Assembly (NCBI GenBank): GCA_946188155.1
Contig: CAMHUC010000011.1
Span: forward strand, 1 to 64,000
DNA from: an uncultured bacterium
Lineage (GTDB): Bacteria > Bacteroidota > Bacteroidia > Bacteroidales > Bacteroidaceae
Reading direction: 5' to 3'
Length of the DNA stretch: 64,000 nucleotides
Shown one piece after another: positions 41,997 to 49,975 of the stretch (positions within the stretch are counted from its first letter, which is position 1; the number at the start of each line of letters is the position of its first letter). The notes under the pieces are model-generated. The model did not search any database. It worked only from the letters and a program-made list of their open reading frames with translations, and had not been told where the DNA came from. The position numbers and the translations under genes are program-made.

Positions 41997-42872
41997 CTAC
42001 AAGGCGTTGAGCACTTGTTCCTTGATCTGCTCCAGCTCGTCCTTCATCCTGACCACGATGTTCTGCATCTCGGCCTGGTTCGACTTCGAGCCGGTGGTGT
42101 TGATTTCGCGCCCCATCTCCTGTGCGATGAAGCCCAGCTTCTTGCCCTGTCCGGCGGGCTCGTCCATCGTCTCGCGGAAGTATTTCAGATGGTTGGCCAG
42201 TCGCTGCTTCTCCTCGCTGATGTCGAGCTTCTCGATGTAGTAGATCAGCTCCTGCTCCATGCGGTTCTTGTCGTACTCCACGCCTGGAATCTGCTGCAGG
42301 CCGTCCGCGATGCGGGCCTTGATTTTCTCCACGCGGCCCTTCTCGAAAGGCTCGATGGCGGCGAGCAGCCGGCTGATGTTGTCAATCTTTTCCTCGAACT
42401 TCTTCTGCAGGGCGGCACCCTCCTGGCAACGGAAGTCCACCAGGGCGCGCAGGGCGTCGCCGACGGCCTGGCGCACCACGGCCCACTCCGTGTCGTCGAG
42501 CGTCTCCACGTCGGTCTTCGTCAGCACGTCGGGCATGCGGGTCAGCGTGTACATCCAGTCCTGCGGCTCGGGGATGCCCGTATTCTGGGCTATCGTCTTC
42601 AGCTGCTGGTAGTAGTTCTCCATCAGCGCACCGTTCACGGGCGTGGCATCGACGCCTGTATCCTTCTCTATCCACACGCTCATGTCCACCTTGCCACGGA
42701 CGAGGGCCTCGGCCACCATCTGGCGCATCTCCATCTCCTTCTCCCGATAGAGGGGTGCGATGCGGGCCTGCAGGTCGAGCTGCTTGGAGTTGAGCGACTT
42801 GATTTCCACGTGGATTTTCTTGTCCTTGTAGGCCACGACCATGCTGCCGTAGCCCGTCATTGATTGTATCAT
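41997..42872 (-). CDS. YicC/YloC-family endoribonuclease
   Basis: 291 residues. N-terminal MIQSMTGYGSMVVAYKDKKI and IEIKSLN-like VEIKSLNSKQLDL are the family signature; the C-terminal DUF1732 part has EKLDISEEKQRLANHLKYF and GKKLGFIAQEMGREINTTGS. E. coli YicC is an endoribonuclease involved in small-RNA turnover. First gene of the long minus-strand run yicC-gmk-nadD-envelope genes. Confidence 0.93.
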   Translation of the reverse strand: MIQSMTGYGSMVVAYKDKKIHVEIKSLNSKQLDLQARIAPLYREKEMEMRQMVAEALVRGKVDMSVWIEKDTGVDATPVNGALMENYYQQLKTIAQNTGIPEPQDWMYTLTRMPDVLTKTDVETLDDTEWAVVRQAVGDALRALVDFRCQEGAALQKKFEEKIDNISRLLAAIEPFEKGRVEKIKARIADGLQQIPGVEYDKNRMEQELIYYIEKLDISEEKQRLANHLKYFRETMDEPAGQGKKLGFIAQEMGREINTTGSKSNQAEMQNIVVRMKDELEQIKEQVLNAL

Positions 42873-42899
42873 ATCTTCGTACCTATTTAATTATGGGCG

Positions 42900-42931
42900 C
42901 AAAGATACTAAAAATCGGGCGAAGTGCCAAA
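42900..42931 (-). promoter_or_regulatory. yicC promoter
   Basis: Minus strand TTTG (42928-42931) and TATCTTTG (42900-42907), 20 bp apart, 27 bp before the ATG. Confidence 0.78.
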
Positions 42932-42959
42932 TATCTTCGCTCAATTTTACTGGTTGGTG

Positions 42960-44483
42960 CTAAAATGATATCCTGATACCTAAGGGCAGTATGGGGGTGA
43001 GGGGATGGGCTGTGCGCCAGGTGTCGATGCCGTCGGAGCCTCGGAAATAATATTGCAGGCTTGGCTCTACGAAGCATCCTACGGCAGGTGTCAGACTGTA
43101 TTGCAGACCGATGCCTGCACCTATCGACCACTGGGCGTGGGGCTTGAGGCGGATGCTTTCCGACTCCATCATGCTGCCGCCCCTCCAGTAGGAGGTCTCC
43201 TGGGTGCTGCGGAGGGGCAGCTCCAGGCCGGCCGTGGCTGTGGTATAGAGATTCCAGCGGCTGCGGTGCCACAGGCTGCGGCCGATGGCGAGCGTGAGCC
43301 CCAGGTAGCGTACTCTTCTGTGGCGCTCCATCTGCAGGTAGGTATTGCCAATCCGTGTTTCCGAGGACAGCAGCGTATAGCGCAGCCCGCCCTCGAGCCA
43401 CCATTTCTGACTGAACGCATAGCGGGCGTTCAGGGCGATGGTGACAGGCATCCGGTGATGGGTCACGGAGTCGATATCGTCGTTCATGCCCTCGGAGCCG
43501 AAGGGTAGCCGTCGGGCCGTGCCGTTGGGAAGTCCGCTATAGGCGAGCGACAGGGTAACACCGCCAGGCCTCCCTGAAGGGGTAACCCCTCCCGGCCTCC
43601 CCAAAGGGGAGGAGTGCCTGACGGAGTCCGGTGCCCGTAGGTCTCTATCACCTTGACCCGTGTCTGGTGTCTCAACACGTAGCTCCTGCTGTTCTGTTTC
43701 TGCCGTGCTCTTCCCTGTCACGACGGTGTCTCTCACCATCTCCACCTCGGCATCTGCAACAGTCCTTGGCTGTGGTTTGACGGTGACTACGCTGGCGACA
43801 GTCGTAGTGTACTGGCGTTCGGCAGAACCAGGAGCCAGCCCTTCCGCAATGTCGGTGCCGGCAACTTTAGCTCCCGACTCTTGCGGCTGTCTCACTATCT
43901 CCTTGTTGTCGTGCAGCGTCCAGAGATAGTAGCCCCCTAACGGAATGGCAGCAAGGAGTGCCAGCATCAATACGCGGAGCATCTGCCGCAACTGCCTTTT
44001 CGCCTTCAACAGCTGCGATGACGAGGTGTGAGGCTCTATGCCCAACAGGTCGGCTATCTGTTGGTGGCTCATGCCTTCGAGCACCGACAGCCGGAACACC
44101 TGACGGTAGCCGCGTGGCAGCTTCTCGATGGCGTTCATCACCTCGTCGTAGACGAAGGGCATGGCCGGGTCGGCCACCTGTGTTGCCTCGCGCACCTCCT
44201 CGATAGGCAACTGTGGATGATTCCTGCGCTGCTGCACATAGAGCAGGCAGACGTTCCTGGCAACCTTGTGCATCCACTGCCGGCCCTTCTCCGGCGAGCG
44301 CACCTGACCAATGTTGCGGAATATGAGCAGGAAAGCATCGTGGAGCAGGTCCTCGGCCGTGCTGTCGTCGGCAGCATACTGGCGGCACTGGGCCAACAGC
44401 TCGTCGCGCATGGCGGTATAGAGTGTACCCATGGCCTCCCTGTCGCCCTGCTGACAACGGCGTATCAACTTCTCCACTTCCAT
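42960..44483 (-). CDS. ECF sigma factor fused via a TM helix to an outer-membrane beta-barrel
   Basis: 507 residues in one frame. Residues 1-165 are a full ECF sigma factor: region 2 (DDSTAEDLLHDAFLLIFRN, KGRQWMHKVARNVCLLYVQ) and region 4 (LPRGYRQVFRLSVLEGMSHQ, QIADLLGIEPHTSSSQLLKA). Residues about 169-191 are one TM helix (VLMLALLAAIPLGGYYLW). A 120-residue linker follows, with a repeat-derived SPLGRPGGVTPSGRPGGVT. Residues about 310-507 look like a beta-barrel (YAFSQKWWLEGGLRYTLLSS, YLGLTLAIGRSLW, IGAGIGLQYSLTP) ending in ISF, the terminal Phe usual for outer-membrane proteins. So sigma in the cytoplasm and a barrel-type domain beyond the membrane are one chain. It starts 16 bp after the upstream gene, last of the serpin operon. 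Confidence 0.85.
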   Translation of the reverse strand: MEVEKLIRRCQQGDREAMGTLYTAMRDELLAQCRQYAADDSTAEDLLHDAFLLIFRNIGQVRSPEKGRQWMHKVARNVCLLYVQQRRNHPQLPIEEVREATQVADPAMPFVYDEVMNAIEKLPRGYRQVFRLSVLEGMSHQQIADLLGIEPHTSSSQLLKAKRQLRQMLRVLMLALLAAIPLGGYYLWTLHDNKEIVRQPQESGAKVAGTDIAEGLAPGSAERQYTTTVASVVTVKPQPRTVADAEVEMVRDTVVTGKSTAETEQQELRVETPDTGQGDRDLRAPDSVRHSSPLGRPGGVTPSGRPGGVTLSLAYSGLPNGTARRLPFGSEGMNDDIDSVTHHRMPVTIALNARYAFSQKWWLEGGLRYTLLSSETRIGNTYLQMERHRRVRYLGLTLAIGRSLWHRSRWNLYTTATAGLELPLRSTQETSYWRGGSMMESESIRLKPHAQWSIGAGIGLQYSLTPAVGCFVEPSLQYYFRGSDGIDTWRTAHPLTPILPLGIRISF

Positions 44484-44499
44484 TCCTGCTAACAGCGAC

Positions 44500-45570
44500 T
44501 TACTGCCTGATGACCTTCCTGCCTCGTACGATGTAGACGCCTTTGCCCGACGAGTCGCCTGTGACTTGCCAACCCGACAAACTATATGATTTTCGATTGA
44601 CGGATTTTCGATTTACGATTTGCCCTGCGGACAGGCTTGTGGCCTCAGAAGCGACAATGGTATAATCCAGTACCCTTCCGATGCCGCCGCTTGTTGCACT
44701 CTCGCCGCCTGTTGGGTTTCCGTGATAATCACTTTCGGGTTCTCTGACTACGATGAAGCACCTGAAAGGCTCCATCCTCTTGCCGTCGCCGGTGTGGACG
44801 AAGCAGGGCTGCAGCCCTCTGTGGTAGCGGAACAGTGCTGGCGTCTCTTCCTCTGCCGCAGTACTTCCCGTGAAGCGGAAAGGGTCGTCGCCATCGGCGA
44901 TGGCTTTCGTCTCTTCCACGCGCTTGTTCTGTCCGCAGAAGAGTATCTGCGTGCCGTAGGCACCGTAGTCGAACTGCACCAGGTATGGGGTATCGGCAGC
45001 TAATGGCGTGGCCCCCGTCTGGCAGAATGTCAGTTGATACCCGTCGTATCCCACATAGCAGGCCGTCTGCAGCCATCCGTCGGGCATCGGCCCATTGACG
45101 TTGGCAGGCAGTACGATGTCGGCCTCGAAGGGTAGTATCACCGTCTCGTGGCAGGGCTGATGGAAACCGGGTTCGCCGCCGTCGTCATCGTAGCGCGGTG
45201 TCAGCCTTAGCATGGCGTCGGTGGCGGTGAAGGCGATGGGACAATAGAAGCTGGCCTCGTCGGTGAGCAGCAGGCCGTCGCAGAGGCCGTCGCACACCAC
45301 GTTGGCACTGGGCAGACCCTCCACGCCGGAAGCACCGTCGGTATAGTAGAGGCAGTTGGGATTGGCCGACCCGCAGTCGAGGCTGACGGCTCCTACTCCG
45401 CGCAGGTCGATGGCGGCTACTGTGTCGGCTATCGACAGGACTGCCTCCTTGGACAGCTTGAATGGCTCGCCTTTCGCTGTCCAGCAGTTCAGCTCCGTCG
45501 GCTGGGCCTGTGCCATAAGGGGCAGACAGACCAGCATCAATGCCATAATGGTACGCATAGTTTCTTTCAT
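44500..45570 (-). CDS. Secreted protein with C-terminal sorting-tag-like end
   Basis: 356 residues. Signal peptide (MALMLVCLPLMAQAQ). The body has cysteine-containing segments (SLDCGSANPNCLYYTD, VCDGLCDGLLL, FCQTGATPLAADTPYLVQFD) and no family I recognise. The end, YSLSGWQVTGDSSGKGVYIV then RGRKVIRQ, resembles the short C-terminal module (LSG...KG.YI..GKK) common on secreted Prevotella proteins. QIVNRKSVNRKSYSLSG arises from a short tandem repeat (44590-44620). ATGA overlap with the protease gene before it. Confidence 0.72.
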   Translation of the reverse strand: MKETMRTIMALMLVCLPLMAQAQPTELNCWTAKGEPFKLSKEAVLSIADTVAAIDLRGVGAVSLDCGSANPNCLYYTDGASGVEGLPSANVVCDGLCDGLLLTDEASFYCPIAFTATDAMLRLTPRYDDDGGEPGFHQPCHETVILPFEADIVLPANVNGPMPDGWLQTACYVGYDGYQLTFCQTGATPLAADTPYLVQFDYGAYGTQILFCGQNKRVEETKAIADGDDPFRFTGSTAAEEETPALFRYHRGLQPCFVHTGDGKRMEPFRCFIVVREPESDYHGNPTGGESATSGGIGRVLDYTIVASEATSLSAGQIVNRKSVNRKSYSLSGWQVTGDSSGKGVYIVRGRKVIRQ

Positions 45571-46586
45571 TTTATAATTATGATAGGCGAAGGCCGAAAA
45601 GACTGCTTCGCATTAATCTTTTTTATATATTTCCCTCTCATTGCCGAGGCTTCATCGATAGCCTGCCCCTGCAGATCGTAGCATTTGCTCACAGGAGGTC
45701 TGTCCTCTTGTGAGGTGATGATGGCGTTGCGCTGAGGCTGTGAGAGCGTCCATTGTCCCCATAGAGCCGCTGGTGTGGAACAGTATTGCGGAGTCTCCTC
45801 CTTAGTGTCATGCCGCCGGGCGTAGTCGAAGGCCTCGGCGATTGTTGTCTGTCCGTCGCCGTCGGCATCGGCGCTGACGTTGCGGCCTTCGTGGTCGTGG
45901 CCGGCCATGGCGCACGTCCAGTGATATACGAACTCATCGTAGGGCTTGTCGCTGCAGGCCCACGACTGTTCGTCGGCTCCGCAGCTTGTCAGGATGATGC
46001 GGCCGTCGCGCCACAGCTCGCTGATGAAGCCGCCGGAGTGGCACATGCCCATGACGACGGCCATCGATGCCACGCGGAAGGCATCGAGCAGTTGGGCCAG
46101 ACGGCTGTCGGTGAGCCGTTCGCCGCCCCACATCCAGGCATGCGACTGTCCGCCGTCGCTGCCGCCGTGGTCCATCATGAACAGCAGGAGCCGGTCTTGG
46201 CCGGAGAGCCTTGCTGCCAGTTCCGCCAGTGTGGTCTCCACTTGAGTCAGTGTGGCAGGGAGCCATACGTCGCGCTCCCCGTCGCCGTCGAGGTCTGAGG
46301 GCGAGGAGGCGAAGCCGCTGCCGTCGGCCAGCAGCATGTCGCGTCCGGCGTCACCACCGTCGCTCATCAGCAGGGTGATGTCGGCCTTGGCATAGTGGTA
46401 GTCGTGGCGGAGCGTGCGGTAGAGGAAGGTGCAGTCGTTCCAGTAGCGCTCGTGGTTCAGCAGCTTGTTCATGCCCCCACTGACGATGACGGCATGAACA
46501 CGGCCAGTGGTCTCCTGTGCACCAAGTGTGCAGCAGAAGACCACAAGACAGATATTGGTGAGTATGAATCGTATAGGGACTGTCAT
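45567..46586 (-). CDS. Secreted C13/caspase-fold cysteine protease
   Basis: 339 residues with signal peptide (ending CCTLGAQE). Legumain-like arrangement: HAVIVSGGMNKLLNHERYWN, then LLLFMMDHGGSDGG with catalytic His140, and MAVVMGMCHSGGFISEL with catalytic Cys182. A calcium-binding-like loop (DADGDGQTTIAEAFDYA) lies in the C-terminal half. The end (CYDLQGQAIDEASAMRGKYI) is related to the tag-like ends of its operon neighbours but degenerate. Specificity unknown. The serpin gene immediately upstream overlaps it by ATGA, suggesting a protease/inhibitor pair. Confidence 0.85.
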   Translation of the reverse strand: MTVPIRFILTNICLVVFCCTLGAQETTGRVHAVIVSGGMNKLLNHERYWNDCTFLYRTLRHDYHYAKADITLLMSDGGDAGRDMLLADGSGFASSPSDLDGDGERDVWLPATLTQVETTLAELAARLSGQDRLLLFMMDHGGSDGGQSHAWMWGGERLTDSRLAQLLDAFRVASMAVVMGMCHSGGFISELWRDGRIILTSCGADEQSWACSDKPYDEFVYHWTCAMAGHDHEGRNVSADADGDGQTTIAEAFDYARRHDTKEETPQYCSTPAALWGQWTLSQPQRNAIITSQEDRPPVSKCYDLQGQAIDEASAMRGKYIKKINAKQSFRPSPIIIIK

Positions 46587-47959
46587 CTGACGACCACCTT
46601 CTTCCCGTCAATGATATAAAGACCCTTGGCCATTTGACCATTTGACCATTTACCATTTGACAATTTGCGCCCACTGAGGTCATAGCAATTGCCGGGCTGG
46701 ACCCGCTCTGCGCTTGGTTGGTCCGGGAAATTGTCAGATTGTCCAATAGCCTTGATGCCCGTAGGAGTCTGGCCAGTGAACTGGCCGATGAAGAAGATGG
46801 CTCCCGTGCTGCGCTCGCTGATGACGTAGAAGAACGGACGGTCGGCGTGAAGGGTTACGGGCTTCTCGCCGTCCATGCCCGATTCGGTTCCTTCTATGAC
46901 GGTGATGGCAGCGGCCTTCGTGCCTTCCTCGTCGAGGTCGATGACGGCCTTTTGGAACATATTGCCGATAAAGACGTCGCGATTGCCGAAATAGGGGAAC
47001 TCGGCTGCTCCGGTGAAGGCCGTCGGCATGCCCAGGTCGCTCATCACTTTTACCAGATTAATCGAGGTCTCCGTTTTGAATCGGGGCATCTTCAGGTCTA
47101 CGTGATAATTGCCACTGTGGTTGAACTGCCAGTTGCTGCCGTCCATGGTGGCCAGCACGTCGCCGATGGTCTTGCCCTCCCGTGGCAGGAAGAGGGTCAT
47201 CAGGTATGCCTCGTTGCCGTAGGGTAGTCGCACGGCCTGGTAAAGGTCGTTCTCGGTGTAGTCAAAGACTGACCATTGTCTCATCATCGGCTCCGTTGAG
47301 CCCGTACTTCCGAAATTTTCTTCGCGGGTGAGCTCCTTGTCGAACTTGCGGCTCCACACGCCCTTGAAGTAGATGGCGTTGAGCAGGTAGCTGGCGGCGT
47401 CGCTGTTGAAGGTGTTCTTGTCCAGCACCTTCGGTATCATGCCGTGGGTGTGGTCGTTGCCCCAGCGGTTGATGATGTCTATCGTCGTGTCATCGTAGAA
47501 GTCGAGGGCCTCGGGCGTGGCATCGTAGTAGTCGCGGGCCTTGTCCTTGAATCCCTGTTGCAGGTCGTAGCCCGTGGCGCTGTTCACGTAGATGGTGTTG
47601 GCAATCTCGGCCGTGGTCTCCTCGTCGAGTGTGGGGGCCTCGGTGAGCATCTTGCGGCAGAAGGCATTGATGCCGTCGGCACCGGCCTGTCCGAATCCCA
47701 GCACGTCGCAGATTTCCTGCTGTGTCTGTCCGGCGGCTCCGTTGTTCATCATGCCCAGGGCGTAGGTGATGCTCAGTGGCGACATGATGCTGCTCTCTTC
47801 GCCCCGAGCCTGACGGAACAGGCGGAAGGCAAAGTCGTTGTTGTTCTTTACCAACTGTCGCTCAGTGTCGGTGAGTGTAATCGACTTGGGGGCGCTACTC
47901 TGCGCTGATGCCGTGACGGTCATCAGGATGTAGCATGCGATGAGTGTAATCTTTTTCAT
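46583..47959 (-). CDS. Secreted serpin
   Basis: 458 residues, signal peptide MKKITLIACYILMTVTASAQ. Serpin core: NNDFAFRLFRQARGEESSIM, SPLSITYALGMMNNGAAGQT, YLLNAIYFKGVWSRKFDKE, and hinge DEEGTKAAAITVI leading into a reactive loop that ends near PVTLHADRPFFYVISE. The alanine-rich hinge indicates an inhibitory serpin. C-terminal module CYDLSGRKL ... KGLYIIDGKKVVVR is tag-like; between them SNGKWSNGQMA derives from an 8-bp tandem repeat (46629-46666). Targets could be host proteases or the operon's own C13 protease. First gene of the operon. Confidence 0.92.
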   Translation of the reverse strand: MKKITLIACYILMTVTASAQSSAPKSITLTDTERQLVKNNNDFAFRLFRQARGEESSIMSPLSITYALGMMNNGAAGQTQQEICDVLGFGQAGADGINAFCRKMLTEAPTLDEETTAEIANTIYVNSATGYDLQQGFKDKARDYYDATPEALDFYDDTTIDIINRWGNDHTHGMIPKVLDKNTFNSDAASYLLNAIYFKGVWSRKFDKELTREENFGSTGSTEPMMRQWSVFDYTENDLYQAVRLPYGNEAYLMTLFLPREGKTIGDVLATMDGSNWQFNHSGNYHVDLKMPRFKTETSINLVKVMSDLGMPTAFTGAAEFPYFGNRDVFIGNMFQKAVIDLDEEGTKAAAITVIEGTESGMDGEKPVTLHADRPFFYVISERSTGAIFFIGQFTGQTPTGIKAIGQSDNFPDQPSAERVQPGNCYDLSGRKLSNGKWSNGQMAKGLYIIDGKKVVVR

Positions 47960-48128
47960 ACCGTTTGTCTTTTATGTTATCTGTTGCAATATAAGAGAGT
48001 TTTTTATTATTACAGATAAGAAAACTGCGATATGACTGCTCCGAGGGCCTTGTTTTAACATTCGTTAAGCTGTGACCTGGTGGGATTCGGGCGTAGGGTG
48101 TCGTCCATCCGCATGTAGTGGCTCGCGG

Positions 48129-49877
48129 TTATGTGCGATTCACTTCCTCAAGCTTCACCAGCTGGTAGCCGCGATACTGCGCTACTATGAGGTGCAGCTG
48201 TGTGGGGCCGCAGAGCAGTCGCACCTTCTCGTCCTGGGCGTAGCGTGCGATCTGGCTCACGGCCTCCGCCCACTGTGCCTCGGCCTCCCCGGCGGTGGCA
48301 TCCTGCTTGAGGTACTTCAGCTCAAGGATGTAGGAGTGGGCCACCATGGGGTAGCGCGCCAGGTCGGGCAGCAGGAAGAAGTCGCAGTAACCGTGATTGA
48401 GTTCCAGCTCCGGGGCGGTGAGGTAGTAGTTGGCCATGTTGAGATAGGCTGTGAAGAAGCCCTGAAGATTCCTTTCGCCCTCGATGAGACAGCGCACGGC
48501 GCACGTCTTCTCATACTCCTCGCTGACGGTCCTGACCAAGGGCTGCCAGTCGCCGGAAAGGGCCGCTGCCTGGTACGCCTCGTCGATGCGCCAGTGGTCG
48601 GCGGGACGTATGCGGTCGTACTCTTCAAGCAGATAGCCGTAGTACTGCTTGCGCACGTTGTTGTTGGGAATGCCCAGGCGCAGCATGAGGCCATTGTTGC
48701 CCGTGATGGTGAGCATACCATAATAATACAGCAGGGAGACGAAGTTGTCGAACTTCACCATCTCCGATGCCGGGAAGTAGGGCACCAGCCGGCTGTAGAT
48801 ATACCCCTCCTCGGCAATCTTGTAGATGATGCTCTTGCGCTGCGGCTCCAGCCGGTCGAGCTGTATGAGGCGCTTCATCTTCTGGTAGTCGGTGCGGGCG
48901 TTGGGGTCGGTCATCTCGTCGGGGGCATGGCCGCTGCGCAATTGGTTGCTCAGGTAGTAGAGCACCATGTTGGAGTTGAACACACGGCTCTCGCCGAGGC
49001 CCTCCTTGGCAAAGCAGTAGTTGTCGTACCATGGCTTCATCTCCTGTATCATGGCGTCGGTGTCGCCCTTCAGCAGCCCGGCCTCGCTGTAATAGCCGAA
49101 CATCAGCCTGACCTCCTCTTCGCTGAAGCCCAGCATGTGGTTGAAGGCAGCGTCGGCGGTGATGTTGGTGGCGATATTGTAGCCGCTGGTCAGGTCGTCC
49201 ATCGTCACGGGACTCACGCCGATCATCAGCACACGCTCGAAGTTGGGCTTGAAGAGCTTGAAGATGTCGCGGTAGAAGCCCTCGCCATGCGTCAGGCCGG
49301 TATAGATGTCCTGGCCGTGCTGGTTGAGCACAGTGTTGGTGAAGTTGTCGTACTCGTCGATGATGAGGTAGAGCGGCACATTGTAAAACTTTGCCCGGTC
49401 ACTGAGGAAATTCAGCTTCTTGGTAGCCCAGTCCCGTTGCTTCATGTCCGTAGCAAAACCATCGTAGAACAAATGCTCGTACTGCTGGGCAAAGCCGTCA
49501 AGCTTTGTGCCACAATAGTCATCGAAGTTAGCTTTCAGCTCGTCGATAGTTCCCGTCACCTGCGAGAAGTCGAGGTGCAGCACGGCATAGCGGTTACGAT
49601 ACGCCGTGGGATGGCTGCCTATCCACAGCTGCCCGAAGTAGTCGTCGAAGCGGTCCTTCTCGTTGATGTCGTAGTAGCATTTCAGCATACTCAGCAGCAG
49701 CGACTTGCCGAAGCGCCGCGGACGGACCAGGAACAAGTAGCTGCTCGCCATCTCAAGGCGGGGAATAAACATGGTCTTGTCTACATAATAGTAGTTTTCA
49801 CGGACAATACGTCCGAAGTCGGAAATGCCGAGGGGCAGCAGCCTGACGCTGTTTGCTGATGATGATATAGTCTCCAT
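48129..49877 (-). CDS. AAA-ATPase/PD-(D/E)XK protein, third member
   Basis: 582 residues. LLPLGISDFGRIVRENYYYV and DKTMFIPRL open the AAA-ATPase_like domain; P-loop region FLVRPRRFGKSLLLSML; Walker B PLYLIIDEYDNFTN. The C-terminal PDDEXK_9 part has HGYCDFFLLPDLARY and HSYILELKYLKQDA. Distantly related to the pair at 14-24 kb. Monocistronic, with its own promoter and the AMP-ligase terminator just upstream. Confidence 0.88.
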   Translation of the reverse strand: METISSSANSVRLLPLGISDFGRIVRENYYYVDKTMFIPRLEMASSYLFLVRPRRFGKSLLLSMLKCYYDINEKDRFDDYFGQLWIGSHPTAYRNRYAVLHLDFSQVTGTIDELKANFDDYCGTKLDGFAQQYEHLFYDGFATDMKQRDWATKKLNFLSDRAKFYNVPLYLIIDEYDNFTNTVLNQHGQDIYTGLTHGEGFYRDIFKLFKPNFERVLMIGVSPVTMDDLTSGYNIATNITADAAFNHMLGFSEEEVRLMFGYYSEAGLLKGDTDAMIQEMKPWYDNYCFAKEGLGESRVFNSNMVLYYLSNQLRSGHAPDEMTDPNARTDYQKMKRLIQLDRLEPQRKSIIYKIAEEGYIYSRLVPYFPASEMVKFDNFVSLLYYYGMLTITGNNGLMLRLGIPNNNVRKQYYGYLLEEYDRIRPADHWRIDEAYQAAALSGDWQPLVRTVSEEYEKTCAVRCLIEGERNLQGFFTAYLNMANYYLTAPELELNHGYCDFFLLPDLARYPMVAHSYILELKYLKQDATAGEAEAQWAEAVSQIARYAQDEKVRLLCGPTQLHLIVAQYRGYQLVKLEEVNRT

Positions 49878-49903
49878 AAGCCAATACTACATTAATTTGC
49901 TTG

Positions 49904-49934
49904 CAAAGATAAACAAAAAAAGCGGAAGCACAAA
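49904..49934 (-). promoter_or_regulatory. Promoter of third AAA/PDDEXK gene
   Basis: Minus strand TTTG (49931-49934) and TATCTTTG (49904-49911), 19 bp apart. Confidence 0.75.
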
Positions 49935-49945
49935 ACTTCCGGCTC
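49912..49945 (-). terminator. Terminator of the AMP-ligase operon
   Basis: On the minus strand GCCGGAAG pairs with CTTCCGC around TTTTGTG and runs into TTTTTTT. It overlaps the next gene's promoter. Confidence 0.7.
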
Positions 49946-49975
49946 ACTTTTTAGGGAAATAATACCCTTAGCTTT

